Position numbers and translations under genes: made by a program. A model generated the notes under the pieces. It had not been told where the DNA came from and made no database searches. It worked only from the letters and a program-made list of their open reading frames with translations. Positions 16,400-25,611 of a stretch of 64,000 nt of DNA are shown in pieces. The stretch covers positions 1 through 64,000 of the forward strand of contig NZ_PUEC01000004.1 in NCBI RefSeq assembly GCF_003024805.1, written 5' to 3'. Positions within the stretch are counted from its first letter, which is position 1; each line of letters starts with the position of its first letter. Origin of the DNA: Duncaniella muris (lineage in GTDB: Bacteria; Bacteroidota; Bacteroidia; Bacteroidales; Muribaculaceae).

Positions 16400-17776
16400 A
16401 TGAAAAAAGGATCACCAGTCATTATAATTCTCATCGCAGTAATAATAGTTGTCATAGTCTCGCTGCTTCCTCTGTCAAAATGGAGCGGCGGGCGCATCAA
16501 GGATTTCAGCCTTTTCAGCGATATTCTGAAAGAGGTCGGCATTATGGAGGGTGAACCTTCATATGCAACCGCTGAAAACATTGATCCCGAACTTCTGAAA
16601 GCAGCCGCAGAAGCAGAAAAAGAAGCGGAAAAGGCTCCGCTGCCGGGCGAGCCGATTGACACGATCATCTCTCCGGTCAAGCCGTCGAGAGTCGGTGATC
16701 TCGTCAGGGTTGAAGACTACACAACTCTCGGCACAGGCTTCACGAATTTGAAAAGTGCCATTTCCGAGGGCCGTCTTGCCCGCGTGGCCGTGGTTGGCGA
16801 CAGCTATATCGAAGGAGATATCTTTACTCAGGATCTCCGCGAACTTTTCCAGGATGCTTATGGCGGCGAGGGCGTAGGCTATGTCAACATGCACTCCGAT
16901 TTCCCCGGTTTCCGCCGTTCGGTAAAACAGGGCGGTTCCGGCTGGCAGTCATTCTCGGCCAACAAGAAGTCAGACAAGAAATATCTCGACCTTACCGAGC
17001 AATATTTCACCCCTAAAGGCACAGCTGTTTCCACCTATGCCGGAACATCGGCTTTCAAGCATACCGGATCGTGGTCGCGTTCACGTTTTCTTTTCATTTC
17101 GCCTGATGATATCACAATCAGTGTTAAAACTGACTCCGGTGAATGGGAAGAGCGCAATATATCGGCTTCGGAATCCGTTCAGTGTTTAGAGATCGCGCAG
17201 CCGGTCTCTGAATTCGGTCTCAAGGCTTCGTCCTCTTCCCTGATTGCTCTTGGCGTGTGGCTTGACGGCACTTCGGGTGTCAGTGTCGACTGCATGTCAT
17301 CACGCGGTTTTTCTGGAATAACTCTGACCAAAATCAATCCGGATCTTTGCCACGAGATGGCCGAGGTCATAAATTATGATCTTATCATTCTTGAGTTCGG
17401 CATCAATGCCATGAGTGCCGGGCAGAAAGAATACAGTGTCTACTGCTCCCGCATGGTCGATGTGATAAACCATGTCAGATTCTGTTATCCTAATGCCGAC
17501 ATCCTTCTGATGGGTATCGGTGACCGTGGCGAGCGTCGCGGATCTCAAGTGCGCTCAATGGCGGTGGCTCCGGCCATGATTTCAGCCCAGCGTGACGCGG
17601 CGCGTCGTGCCCACTGCCTTTTCTGGGATACCCGTGAGGCTATGGGCGGCGAGGATGCAGTGGTGCAGTGGAGTTCCACCGGACTGATGAACAAGGATTA
17701 TATCCATCTGACCCACAAGGGCGGGGCCCGCCTTGCAGGAGAACTGTTTAATGCAATTCAACACGATCTGAAATGA
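16400..17776 (+). CDS. membrane-anchored SGNH/GDSL-type hydrolase or O-acyltransferase
   Basis: A 458-aa protein with one N-terminal membrane helix (SPVIIILIAVIIVVIVSLL) and a large extracytoplasmic part. The SGNH catalytic set is present: Ser135 in VVGDSYIEGD, the Asn block in EFGINAMSAG, and an Asp/His pair in KDYIHLTHKG near residue 436. A beta-rich insert of about 150 residues separates the Ser and Asn blocks. It resembles the next gene in layout and looks like an ancient paralogue. With the downstream MBOAT gene, this suggests the acceptor-side enzyme of an envelope O-acetylation system, as AlgJ/AlgX or PatB are for AlgI and PatA. The following start overlaps its stop by ATGA. Confidence 0.8.
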   Translation: MKKGSPVIIILIAVIIVVIVSLLPLSKWSGGRIKDFSLFSDILKEVGIMEGEPSYATAENIDPELLKAAAEAEKEAEKAPLPGEPIDTIISPVKPSRVGDLVRVEDYTTLGTGFTNLKSAISEGRLARVAVVGDSYIEGDIFTQDLRELFQDAYGGEGVGYVNMHSDFPGFRRSVKQGGSGWQSFSANKKSDKKYLDLTEQYFTPKGTAVSTYAGTSAFKHTGSWSRSRFLFISPDDITISVKTDSGEWEERNISASESVQCLEIAQPVSEFGLKASSSSLIALGVWLDGTSGVSVDCMSSRGFSGITLTKINPDLCHEMAEVINYDLIILEFGINAMSAGQKEYSVYCSRMVDVINHVRFCYPNADILLMGIGDRGERRGSQVRSMAVAPAMISAQRDAARRAHCLFWDTREAMGGEDAVVQWSSTGLMNKDYIHLTHKGGARLAGELFNAIQHDLK

Positions 17777-19155
17777 AATATATCTATAGCTCTCTCTTAT
17801 CTTTGACTTTTGCAGCGCTCCCGGTGACTGTGGCGGCGCAGCAGCCGGCTGACGATCCGTCAGTCACAACTGAAATAACAGACTCTGACGAGGAGTTTGA
17901 TTTGGCAGTGCGCCAGAACCCGGTTGAAATCCCTGACGAGGCTGATGACATTGACATCCCCATCCCCGGTTTTATCAAGCGTTCGGCCAATCACATTATA
18001 TATAATGGCGCTGACTGGTCTAAACTCCGCGCGGCTTTTGAGGGCAGCCTCCAGGCTCCGGTCTCGATAGTCCACATTGGCGACAGCCATGTGCAGGCCG
18101 ATATAAACACCGGCACCACACGCGAACTTCTGCAGTATGACTTCGGTAATGCCGGTCGCGGACTGATAGCACCTCTGCGTATATGCGGTACCAACCAGCC
18201 TAAAGACTATGTGTTTCAAAGCCGCAATTCGTGGAATGCTGTCAAACTGATGAGCCCGTCATGGGCTCAGACCGTAGGATTTACAGGCACTTCTATCCGT
18301 CCTTCAAGTTCGTCGAGCGAACTGACTATCGGAACTCTTGACACAGACGATTACAATCCTTTCACATCTGCCACCATTTTTCATAACGGCAAGCTGACCA
18401 TCAAGGATGTTACGGATGAAAATGGCAATCCAGTGCATTTCAGAGCTGTTCCTTCCCGTGATTACACCCAGATAATTCTCGCGTCACTTGCCACTAAGAT
18501 CAACGTGTCATTCGCATCGGCCGGTGACCTTACTCTCTATGGCGCCTCTCTCTCAGGCGATCGTCCGGGTGTGTTCTATCATGCTATAGGCAATAATGGA
18601 GCTACATATGACTCCTATAACCGGATCGGCAATGTGGGCGTTGGCATAAACCCTTTGCAGCCTAACCTTGTTATACTCTCGTTAGGCACAAACGAAGCCT
18701 TCGGCCGTAGAATTGACACCGCTTCCTTTACCCGCTCGATAGACCGGCTGGTCAAAAATATCCGGACTGCAAATCCTGATGCCCTTATTCTGCTGACAAC
18801 TCCGATGGAATGTCACCGCAGTGTTTCCAAAACTCAGAAAGTCAGAGTGCGCAAGAAAGCCCGCAAGGGTCGTAAGGCCACTTACAGAACTGTGACAAAG
18901 TCAACACGCAGCTATGCTGTCAATGCCAACATAGCTCCTTTGCGCCAGGCTATTCTTGACTATGGAAAGAATAACGGAATCGCGGTATATGACTGGTATG
19001 AAGTGGCCGGAGGAAACGGAGCGAGCACATCATGGATAAACGCAAGTCTCTTTGCCAAAGACCGTGTGCATCATACCCACAAGGGCTATAACCTGCAGGG
19101 CCGGCTTATCTATGACGCTTTGATGGACGCTCTCCGCGAACAGCCTCGCAACTGA
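17773..19155 (+). CDS. exported SGNH/GDSL-type hydrolase or O-acyltransferase
   Basis: A 460-aa protein with a signal peptide (SSLLSLTFAALPVTVAAQ) and an acidic linker (residues 25-65). The SGNH set is Ser105 in HIGDSHVQAD, the Asn block in LSLGTNEAFG and the Asp/His pair in DRVHHTHKG. The layout parallels the previous gene, with a beta-rich insert of about 190 residues after the Ser block. A strongly basic insertion (VRVRKKARKGRK and neighbours, about residues 352-375) is unusual in the family and could bind an anionic polysaccharide. It is coupled to the preceding gene by ATGA and sits 74 nt before the MBOAT gene. Function is inferred from context; a plain esterase is possible. Confidence 0.78.
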   Translation: MKYIYSSLLSLTFAALPVTVAAQQPADDPSVTTEITDSDEEFDLAVRQNPVEIPDEADDIDIPIPGFIKRSANHIIYNGADWSKLRAAFEGSLQAPVSIVHIGDSHVQADINTGTTRELLQYDFGNAGRGLIAPLRICGTNQPKDYVFQSRNSWNAVKLMSPSWAQTVGFTGTSIRPSSSSSELTIGTLDTDDYNPFTSATIFHNGKLTIKDVTDENGNPVHFRAVPSRDYTQIILASLATKINVSFASAGDLTLYGASLSGDRPGVFYHAIGNNGATYDSYNRIGNVGVGINPLQPNLVILSLGTNEAFGRRIDTASFTRSIDRLVKNIRTANPDALILLTTPMECHRSVSKTQKVRVRKKARKGRKATYRTVTKSTRSYAVNANIAPLRQAILDYGKNNGIAVYDWYEVAGGNGASTSWINASLFAKDRVHHTHKGYNLQGRLIYDALMDALREQPRN

Positions 19156-19229
19156 TGCCGACAGCCATTTTGCCTCTTGACCTCAAAATCAGATAATAAT
19201 AATTCTAACACATTATCTATTCTACTACG

Positions 19230-20831
19230 TTGGATTCCGTTGCTACACTGTTTGGCGATTTGCTCCAGAGATTGTCTTCGCTGCCTGAACGTCTTGAGAT
19301 TGATCAGGTAGTTGATGTGTTACGCTATGACCCCATGCAGCCTCTGCTGTTTAATACAGGGCTTTTCCTTGTGCTCTTTGTCGCATTCCTCTGCATTTAT
19401 AGGCTGGTGCGCGGTGTGCGTGTGCTTAAAATGGCGCTCGTCATACTGTTTTCGCTCTATTTCTATTATAAATCTTCCGGATTTTCGTGTTTGATTCTTC
19501 TCGGTGTGTGCGTGAGTGACTGGGTTCTTGGCCTGCTTATGGACAAGGCTGCATCAATGCAGCGCGGTTCGGATGCATTGCGCAGGCTGATAGTTTTTGT
19601 CAATGTCGCCGCCAATGTGGGGATGCTGGCTTATTTCAAATATTTCAATCTGATAGCCGACACATTGTCACATTTCACCACGATGGACATCCGCGTCGAG
19701 ACCATATTGCTGCCTGCCGGAATTTCGTTTTTCACTTTCCGTTCGATAAGCTATATTGTCGATTTATACCGCGGGCAGCTGAAAGCCTGCCGCAACCTCC
19801 TTGACTATATTTTCTTCCTCACTTTCTTTCCGCCTCTGCTCGCAGGGCCTGTGGTCAGAGCTAAAGATATGCTCCCGCAGGTCTATTCCAACCCTGTGGC
19901 AACCCGCGATATGACATCGGAAGGCATATGGCTGATCATCACGGGCTTGATCAAGAAGGTGGTGATAGCTGATTTCATCAGCGGAAATTTTGTGGAGCGT
20001 GTTTTTGACAATCCGGCTCTTTATAGCGGGTTCGAGAATCTTATGGCCACCTTCGGCTTTACAGTCCAGCTCTATTGCGACTTTTCAGGCTACAGCGACA
20101 TGGCTATCGGCATAGCCCTGCTTCTCGGATATCGATTCATGGAGAATTTCAATGCTCCTTTCAAGGCCCAGAACCCGACTGAATTCTGGCATCGCTGGCA
20201 CATCTCGCTTTCAACCTGGCTGCGTGATTATGTCTATATTCCTCTCGGAGGCAATCGCTGTTCTCGCCCGCGCATGTATTTCAATCAGTTTGCCACAATG
20301 GTAATCGGCGGCCTCTGGCATGGCGCATCGTGGATGTATGTCATCTGGGGTGCTGTACACGGTGGACTGCTTGTGGTCCACAAGATGTATCGGCGTGTGA
20401 TCTCGCTTGCGGCTTCTGACGCTGTGCTTACCGAGAGCGGCGAGATGGTGATGGTCGAGTCAGGTCCTTCGGCATTGTCGCGGTGGATGCGTCCGGTCAA
20501 TATGATTCTAACCTTTGTCATGGTCTCTCTTACCTTCATGTTTTTCCGTGCTCCGTCGATGGACGATGTGGCTATGATGTGGCATCAGATCCTTTTTGAC
20601 TTTCATCTGTCTGTCGCGCCTCAGTTCGTGGAAAGCTATTTGACCATAGTCCTGCTGATGATCGGAGGGTATATGATTCACATCACGCCCTCACGGATGA
20701 CTCGCAGAGTCCGTTCGGTGTTTGAAGCCAGTCCGGCGTTTGTGCAGGCTGTCATTCTTGCATTGGTCATTCTTGTAGTTATCCAGGTGCGTCAGAGCGA
20801 TATTGTTCCGTTTATATATCTTCAGTATTGA
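19230..20831 (+). CDS. MBOAT-family membrane O-acyltransferase (AlgI/DltB-like)
   Basis: A 533-aa polytopic membrane protein with about 11 hydrophobic segments. The MBOAT core motifs are present: EFWHRWHISLSTWLRDYVYI with its Trp/His, and the invariant catalytic-channel histidine in GGLWHGASWMY. AlgI-type MBOATs move an acetyl group from cytoplasmic acetyl-CoA across the membrane to a periplasmic SGNH partner. SGNH genes on both sides supply such partners. The start is probably TTG 19230, because the family-typical amphipathic N-terminus (MDSVATLFGD) begins there; the next ATG (19335) would cut it. The following gene overlaps or abuts its stop. Confidence 0.93.
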   Translation: MDSVATLFGDLLQRLSSLPERLEIDQVVDVLRYDPMQPLLFNTGLFLVLFVAFLCIYRLVRGVRVLKMALVILFSLYFYYKSSGFSCLILLGVCVSDWVLGLLMDKAASMQRGSDALRRLIVFVNVAANVGMLAYFKYFNLIADTLSHFTTMDIRVETILLPAGISFFTFRSISYIVDLYRGQLKACRNLLDYIFFLTFFPPLLAGPVVRAKDMLPQVYSNPVATRDMTSEGIWLIITGLIKKVVIADFISGNFVERVFDNPALYSGFENLMATFGFTVQLYCDFSGYSDMAIGIALLLGYRFMENFNAPFKAQNPTEFWHRWHISLSTWLRDYVYIPLGGNRCSRPRMYFNQFATMVIGGLWHGASWMYVIWGAVHGGLLVVHKMYRRVISLAASDAVLTESGEMVMVESGPSALSRWMRPVNMILTFVMVSLTFMFFRAPSMDDVAMMWHQILFDFHLSVAPQFVESYLTIVLLMIGGYMIHITPSRMTRRVRSVFEASPAFVQAVILALVILVVIQVRQSDIVPFIYLQY

Positions 20832-20836
20832 TCCGT

Positions 20837-21688
20837 ATGTCTATGTTGCGTTCAGCCTTGCTCTCTGCTTTCATGCTTTCAGCTTTTGTATCCGGAAATG
20901 TTTTCGCGCAGTCGCAGGCAATACCTGTAACTCCGGTCCGGGTTTCTCCGGCTATGTCCACCCCCGGCTCTCAGTGGCAGGGCTGTGAAGTCGGCTTTCT
21001 CGGAGACTCGATGAGCACACTCTGTGACACTACTGCCAACAAACGCTTTTATGACTATCTGCATAATCTGCTTGGTCTGACTCCTCATGTCTATGCACGG
21101 TCAGGATGGCAATGGAAAAATCTTCTCGGAGAAGTCGACAAGCTGAAGCGCGATCATCCTGATGTTGATGCCGTGATGGTGTGGGCCGGGACCAACGACT
21201 ATAACCACAGCTGCCCGATCGGTGAATTTTTTACCGAATCTACGGCTCAGGTGAATGCCAACGGAAAGATCGAAACCCGCCGCTGCCGCAGTCATGTGAT
21301 GTCAGATTCTACATTTTGTGGACGGATCAATCTCCTGCTGTCGAAACTGAAACAGACTTTTCCTGACAGGCAGATAATACTTCTGACTCCCATCCACCGC
21401 GGTTTCGCCCGCTTCAGCCAAAGCAATGTGCAGCCTTCCGAGCAATACTCAAATGCGCTTGGACTGTATATTGACGATTATGTGCGTACTCTCCGCGAGG
21501 CCGGATCGGTGTGGAGTGTGCCGGTGATCGATCTCTATTCCATCAGCGGGCTCTATCCGGCTGACAGTGCTCATGACTGTTATATACAGAATCCGGAAAC
21601 CGACCGCCTCCATCCCAACACCATCGGCCATTTCCGCCTTGCCCGCACACTCCAGTATCAACTGTTATCCCTCCCTGCAAAATTTTAA
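20837..21688 (+). CDS. exported SGNH/GDSL-type hydrolase
   Basis: A 283-aa secreted single-domain SGNH hydrolase. The signal peptide runs MSMLRSALLS to NVFA; the Ser block is GFLGDSMSTL, the Asn block is VWAGTNDYNH and the Asp/His pair is DRLHPN near the C-terminus. Unlike the first two cassette members it lacks a large beta insert. ATG 20837 is used; a TTG at 20828 overlapping the MBOAT stop is the alternative. Position directly after the MBOAT gene implies the same envelope acylation process, perhaps as the deacylating or editing enzyme. Confidence 0.82.
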   Translation: MSMLRSALLSAFMLSAFVSGNVFAQSQAIPVTPVRVSPAMSTPGSQWQGCEVGFLGDSMSTLCDTTANKRFYDYLHNLLGLTPHVYARSGWQWKNLLGEVDKLKRDHPDVDAVMVWAGTNDYNHSCPIGEFFTESTAQVNANGKIETRRCRSHVMSDSTFCGRINLLLSKLKQTFPDRQIILLTPIHRGFARFSQSNVQPSEQYSNALGLYIDDYVRTLREAGSVWSVPVIDLYSISGLYPADSAHDCYIQNPETDRLHPNTIGHFRLARTLQYQLLSLPAKF

Positions 21689-21833
21689 TCAGGCAGATCC
21701 CGCGAGTCGGATTTGGAAGAGATCTTAAGGACAAGACTGTCAATTATAGTCGACACAGGTGGTTTCTGACTCTTTGATGGCAGTTCGGATGAAAAATTGC
21801 CAGGAATTTTAGTCAGGTTCTGAAAAAATAGTG

Positions 21834-21841
21834 TAACTTTG
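21834..21841 (+). promoter_or_regulatory. promoter -7 box (TAACTTTG) for the DUF4301 gene
   Basis: TAACTTTG matches TAnnTTTG, 39 nt before the start codon; an AATTTTAG stretch about 21 nt upstream may serve as a weak -33 element. Confidence 0.5.
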
Positions 21842-21880
21842 GGTTGTAAAAATTCTAACCCCCTAACACCACGTAAAACT

Positions 21881-23404
21881 ATGTTCAGACCTGAAGACAT
21901 TGAACTATTGAAAAACAAAGGAATAACTGAAGCCGAAGTCGAGGCGCAGCTCAAGCGTTTCGTTACAGGCTTTCCCTATTTGCAGATAAGCGATGCCGCC
22001 CGTGTAGGTGCCGGCATTTTCCGTCTTGACGAAGGTGAAATAGATGCCGCTCTTGACCGCTGGCATGAATATCTCGCACACGGCGGAGAAGTCTGCAAGT
22101 TTGTGCCCGCATCAGGCGCAGCTTCCCGAATGTTCAAAGCGCTGTTTGAATACGTCGACGGTGTAACCGATGAACTCAAGGAAGGATCTCCGGTAGCCGC
22201 ACTGCTTGCGAATGTCAACAACCTGCCTTTCCTTCCGGAACTTCGCGCGGCTGTAGAGCGTCTCTACGGCAAGACCCTTGACGAGATGCTGGCAGAAGGA
22301 CGTAACCGCGATATCATCGCCGCTATTGTAAATCCCGAAGGTATGAACTATGGCGGACTCCCCAAAGGACTTCTTAAGTTCCACACCTATGCCGACGGAT
22401 CTCGCACTCCGATAGAAGAACACCTTACCGAGGGCGCGCAGACAGCCGCTAATTCCAAAGGCATTGTCAATCTTCATTTTACCGTCTCGTCCAACCACCG
22501 CAAGCTGTTTGAAGAAAAACTTGCCGAAGTCATTCCTGCTACAGAGAAGCGTATGGGCGTGAAGTTCAATGTCAGCATGAGCGAACAGAAGCCATCGACC
22601 GATACGATTGCCGTCAACCCGGACAACACTCCGTTTGTTGAAGACGGTCATCTTCTTTTCCGTCCCGGCGGCCACGGCGCTCTGATCCAGAACCTCAACG
22701 ACATCGAATCGGCGGTTGTTTTCATCAAGAACATTGACAACGTGGTTCCTGACTCAAAGAGGGCCGATACAATCCGTTACAAAGAAGTGCTCGGCGGCCT
22801 TCTTCTCGAAGTTCATGACCAGATAGAAGAGGATCTTCTCGCGATTGACCAGAAACTCTACACATCTGATGATATCAAACGCATGCTTGACTATCTCAAC
22901 AACGTGCTCAACGTCCGCGATGCCAAACTCGAAGGAATGGATGATGATGCTGTGGTGGAATATATCAAGGCAAAACTCAACCGCCCGCTGCGTGTCTGCG
23001 GCATGGTGCGCAACGAAGGCGAACCCGGCGGCGGTCCGTTCATTGCCCGCAACCCCGACGGCTCGACCTCTCCGCAGATTCTCGAAAGTAATCAGGTGGA
23101 CCCGAATAACGAAGCCTATATGAAGATGATGGCATCGGCTACACATTTCAATCCCGTTGACCTTGTCTGCTACATCAAAGACATCCACGGAAAGAAGTTC
23201 GATCTTCCCTCTTATGTCGATCCGGCAACCGGTTTCATCTCTTCAAAGTCAAGCCACGGCAAAGAACTTCGTGCAATGGAGCTGCCCGGCCTTTGGAATG
23301 GTGCCATGAGCGACTGGAACACGGTGTTTGTCGAAGTGCCCATCTCAACATTCAATCCGGTCAAGACAGTCAACGATCTTCTCCGTCCGGCTCATCAGAA
23401 CTGA
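21881..23404 (+). CDS. DUF4301 family protein
   Basis: A 507-aa soluble protein of the Bacteroidota family DUF4301. Visible blocks are an N-terminal helical part, a glycine/serine loop (KFVPASGAASRMFK), a central GLPKGLLKFHTY segment and a FRPGGHGALIQNLNDI motif. The fold of DUF4301 has been compared with sugar-nucleotidyltransferases (the SGAASRM loop and the GGHGAL motif are reminiscent of that), but the reaction is not known to me. No signal peptide is present. An in-frame upstream start at 21839 is rejected because it lies on the promoter. Own promoter and a weak terminator suggest a single-gene transcript. Confidence 0.85.
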   Translation: MFRPEDIELLKNKGITEAEVEAQLKRFVTGFPYLQISDAARVGAGIFRLDEGEIDAALDRWHEYLAHGGEVCKFVPASGAASRMFKALFEYVDGVTDELKEGSPVAALLANVNNLPFLPELRAAVERLYGKTLDEMLAEGRNRDIIAAIVNPEGMNYGGLPKGLLKFHTYADGSRTPIEEHLTEGAQTAANSKGIVNLHFTVSSNHRKLFEEKLAEVIPATEKRMGVKFNVSMSEQKPSTDTIAVNPDNTPFVEDGHLLFRPGGHGALIQNLNDIESAVVFIKNIDNVVPDSKRADTIRYKEVLGGLLLEVHDQIEEDLLAIDQKLYTSDDIKRMLDYLNNVLNVRDAKLEGMDDDAVVEYIKAKLNRPLRVCGMVRNEGEPGGGPFIARNPDGSTSPQILESNQVDPNNEAYMKMMASATHFNPVDLVCYIKDIHGKKFDLPSYVDPATGFISSKSSHGKELRAMELPGLWNGAMSDWNTVFVEVPISTFNPVKTVNDLLRPAHQN

Positions 23405-23423
23405 TGTGAAACAAATATTCCCG

Positions 23424-23472
23424 TCCGGCTCCGCGGCTGTCAACTGATAACTGCAGAGCCGGATGAGAATTT
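23424..23472 (+). terminator. probable terminator after the DUF4301 gene
   Basis: TCCGGCTC (23424-23431) pairs with GAGCCGGA (23456-23463), with a short weak U-rich tail afterwards. Confidence 0.45.
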
Positions 23473-23551
23473 TGCAAAATCCTTATCCCTCTCTCGCTTG
23501 TTATAAATTCATACAAATTCACATTCAGCCTCACTCTACAAAAAAAATATT

Positions 23552-24628
23552 ATGAGCAAGAGAGATGAAATAAAGAAGATCTGGCTTGAGTGCTTCGAGG
23601 ACCCCAGACCATATGTCGACATGTATTTCGATCAGGTCTATCGCGATGACGAGGCGCTTTTGCTGTGCGATCAGTCTGACGCTCCGGTGAGCAGCCTGAT
23701 GCTCCAGCGTTACCTCATGTCATTCCACGGGTCGGAACCGTCTGTAAGTTATATAGCCGGAGCGGCCACACGGCGCGCACGGCGCGGACAGGGGTTCATG
23801 TCACGGTTGATGCAGATGGCTCTTGAAGAATCAGCTTCGCGCGGTGATATGCTGTGCACATTGATTCCGGCCAGTGAGGCTCTTTATTTCTTCTATCGCA
23901 GATACGGATTTTCGACTGTGTTTTTCACCAAGGAACAAAGGTTCACAGCGTTCCACTCATTTCCGGTGAGTGGCGAATATCATCTTTTCCCTGAAGAAAC
24001 GAGCGATGAGGTATGGTGTGCTTTCGACCGTTTCCAGCATCAGCGCAAATGCTATGTGCTTCATTCGAGGCGCGACTTCTACAATATCCTGTCCGATCTG
24101 AAGTCTGACGGCGGAAATTTTGTAGTCATGGCCCGCGATGATGAAGACCGTGGCAGCCAGATAGTCTCAATGGCATGGGGCGTGGTTTCAGACGGGTTGT
24201 TGCTGGTAAAGGATGTGGTGGGTGAGGACAGCGACAGCCGTGCGGCCGCACTGCGCCAGTTGCGTTGCCTCTACACCGACACTCCGGTGCTTCTCCTCGG
24301 ACACCCCGACGATTCGATGGGAGGCCGCCTGATGCCTCGCGGAATGGGGCGTCTGGTCAATGTGGAGAAAGCGTTGTCAGCCATCGCTGCTGCAGATCCT
24401 GGATTTTCATGCAGCATACGGGTGAGCGACAAGCTGCTGCCGGACTATAACTCGCATACTTTCATTATAAAGAAGGGCTTGTGTGTGACAGATGATTCCT
24501 ATTGCGGTAAACTTGATTTCGATGTTACAGTCGAAGTTCTCACAGACATCATCTTCAGTTCATCGGCTATAGGCTCGATCATACGCTTCCCCTCGGTACG
24601 CCCTATGATAAGCCTGATGCTTGACTGA
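23552..24628 (+). CDS. GNAT-family N-acetyltransferase (Eis-like)
   Basis: A 358-aa cytosolic protein. The N-terminal GNAT domain (residues 1-150) carries the acetyl-CoA loop in RARRGQGFMSRLMQ and a PASEALYFFYRRYGF segment. A second acyltransferase-like region and a C-terminal SCP2-like segment give the two-GNAT plus sterol-carrier-like layout of Eis-type enzymes, which acetylate amines such as aminoglycosides or protein lysines. The substrate here is unknown. The gene ends 61 nt before engB, and a palindromic motif lies in that gap. Confidence 0.8.
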   Translation: MSKRDEIKKIWLECFEDPRPYVDMYFDQVYRDDEALLLCDQSDAPVSSLMLQRYLMSFHGSEPSVSYIAGAATRRARRGQGFMSRLMQMALEESASRGDMLCTLIPASEALYFFYRRYGFSTVFFTKEQRFTAFHSFPVSGEYHLFPEETSDEVWCAFDRFQHQRKCYVLHSRRDFYNILSDLKSDGGNFVVMARDDEDRGSQIVSMAWGVVSDGLLLVKDVVGEDSDSRAAALRQLRCLYTDTPVLLLGHPDDSMGGRLMPRGMGRLVNVEKALSAIAAADPGFSCSIRVSDKLLPDYNSHTFIIKKGLCVTDDSYCGKLDFDVTVEVLTDIIFSSSAIGSIIRFPSVRPMISLMLD

Positions 24629-24646
24629 CGGTATTTTAGAAATATT

Positions 24647-24670
24647 AGAAGTTGTTTAAAAACAACCTCT
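24647..24670 (+). repeat. dispersed palindrome, copy 1 (upstream of engB)
   Basis: Arms GTTGTTT (24651-24657) and AAACAAC (24660-24666) around AA, with flanks AGAA and CTCT extending the symmetry with one mismatch. It ends 19 nt before the engB start. Related copies lie at 32180-32198 and 53778-53801. Confidence 0.6.
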
Positions 24671-24689
24671 TAAAACAAAAACAACAGAT

Positions 24690-25307
24690 ATGATCATCAA
24701 TTCAGCCCGTTTTGTAGTCTCTAATCCCACGGTTGGCAAATGTCCCGCCGACACGCGTCACGAATATGCCTTCATAGGCCGAAGTAATGTCGGCAAATCG
24801 TCTTTGATCAATATGCTTGCGGGCAACAGAAGTCTTGCCAAGACATCATCGACTCCGGGAAAGACAATGCTGATCAACCACTTTCTGGTCAATGACAGCT
24901 GGTATATAGTCGATCTTCCCGGCTATGGCTTCGCACAGCGTGGCAAATCGCAGCGTGAGCAGCTGGAGAAAATGATACGTGGCTATATCCTTAACCGTGC
25001 CCAGATGACAAATCTGTTTGTCCTGATCGACTCCCGCCACAAGCCGATGAAGATCGATCTCGAATTTTTCAACTGGCTCGGTGAAAACGGAGTGCCTTTT
25101 GCCATCGTGTTTACAAAACTCGATAAACTCGGCACGCAGGCCGGCAAAAGGAATGTGGAGGAATACTGCCGCATTCTGCTGGAAACATGGGAAGAACTGC
25201 CGCCGGTGTTCCTGACATCAAGTGAAACCGGTCGCGGGCGAGATGAAATACTCGATTATATCGAGCAACTTAACAGTCTTCCGGTCGGATCTGATACCGG
25301 AGAGTGA
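24690..25307 (+). CDS. engB: ribosome-assembly GTPase EngB/YsxC
   Basis: A 205-aa GTPase needed for late large-subunit ribosome maturation. Its motifs are in order: G1 GRSNVGKSS near residue 30, G2 TPGKT, G3 DLPGYG and G4 TKLD, with SSETGRG as the G5 region. Length is typical. It starts 19 nt after a palindromic element and is followed by a 54-aa ORF, which may be cotranscribed. Confidence 0.96.
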   Translation: MIINSARFVVSNPTVGKCPADTRHEYAFIGRSNVGKSSLINMLAGNRSLAKTSSTPGKTMLINHFLVNDSWYIVDLPGYGFAQRGKSQREQLEKMIRGYILNRAQMTNLFVLIDSRHKPMKIDLEFFNWLGENGVPFAIVFTKLDKLGTQAGKRNVEEYCRILLETWEELPPVFLTSSETGRGRDEILDYIEQLNSLPVGSDTGE

Positions 25308-25358
25308 ACCCCGAAGCCTTCCCGGATGTTAAATATACAAAATTAAAATCTTTTGATT

Positions 25359-25523
25359 ATGGATAAGAAAAACGCACAGAAACCGGGAGTGAAGCCTGCC
25401 GAAGAATACCGTGGAGTGGACGTCAATGTGTCAGACAATGATAAGGTCACTCCGGAAATGGTCAAGAAAGATGTCAAGGAGCTAAACAATAATCCGCGTA
25501 ACGACGATATGGACGATATGTAG
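25359..25523 (+). CDS. small highly charged protein (54 aa)
   Basis: ATG 25359 to TAG 25521-25523, 54 residues starting MDKKNAQKPG and ending in a run rich in Asn and Asp (NNNPRNDDMDDM). It has no hydrophobic core, so it is probably disordered. It lies 51 nt after engB, ends just upstream of the next gene's promoter and shows normal codon use. Asp-rich tails of this sort can bind metal or basic partners, but no family is recognised. Confidence 0.6.
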   Translation: MDKKNAQKPGVKPAEEYRGVDVNVSDNDKVTPEMVKKDVKELNNNPRNDDMDDM

Positions 25524-25545
25524 CCCTGCGGCCTCTGGAAGAGAT

Positions 25546-25577
25546 ATTGCAAATAAAAGCGATTTTTCGTAACTTTG
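25546..25577 (+). promoter_or_regulatory. promoter of the T9SS-cargo gene
   Basis: ATTG (25546-25549), a 20-nt spacer, then TAACTTTG (25570-25577). The start codon is 35 nt downstream. Confidence 0.65.
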
Positions 25578-25611
25578 TAAGTTAGTAGAAAAATCGCTTT
25601 TTGATTGTTGT

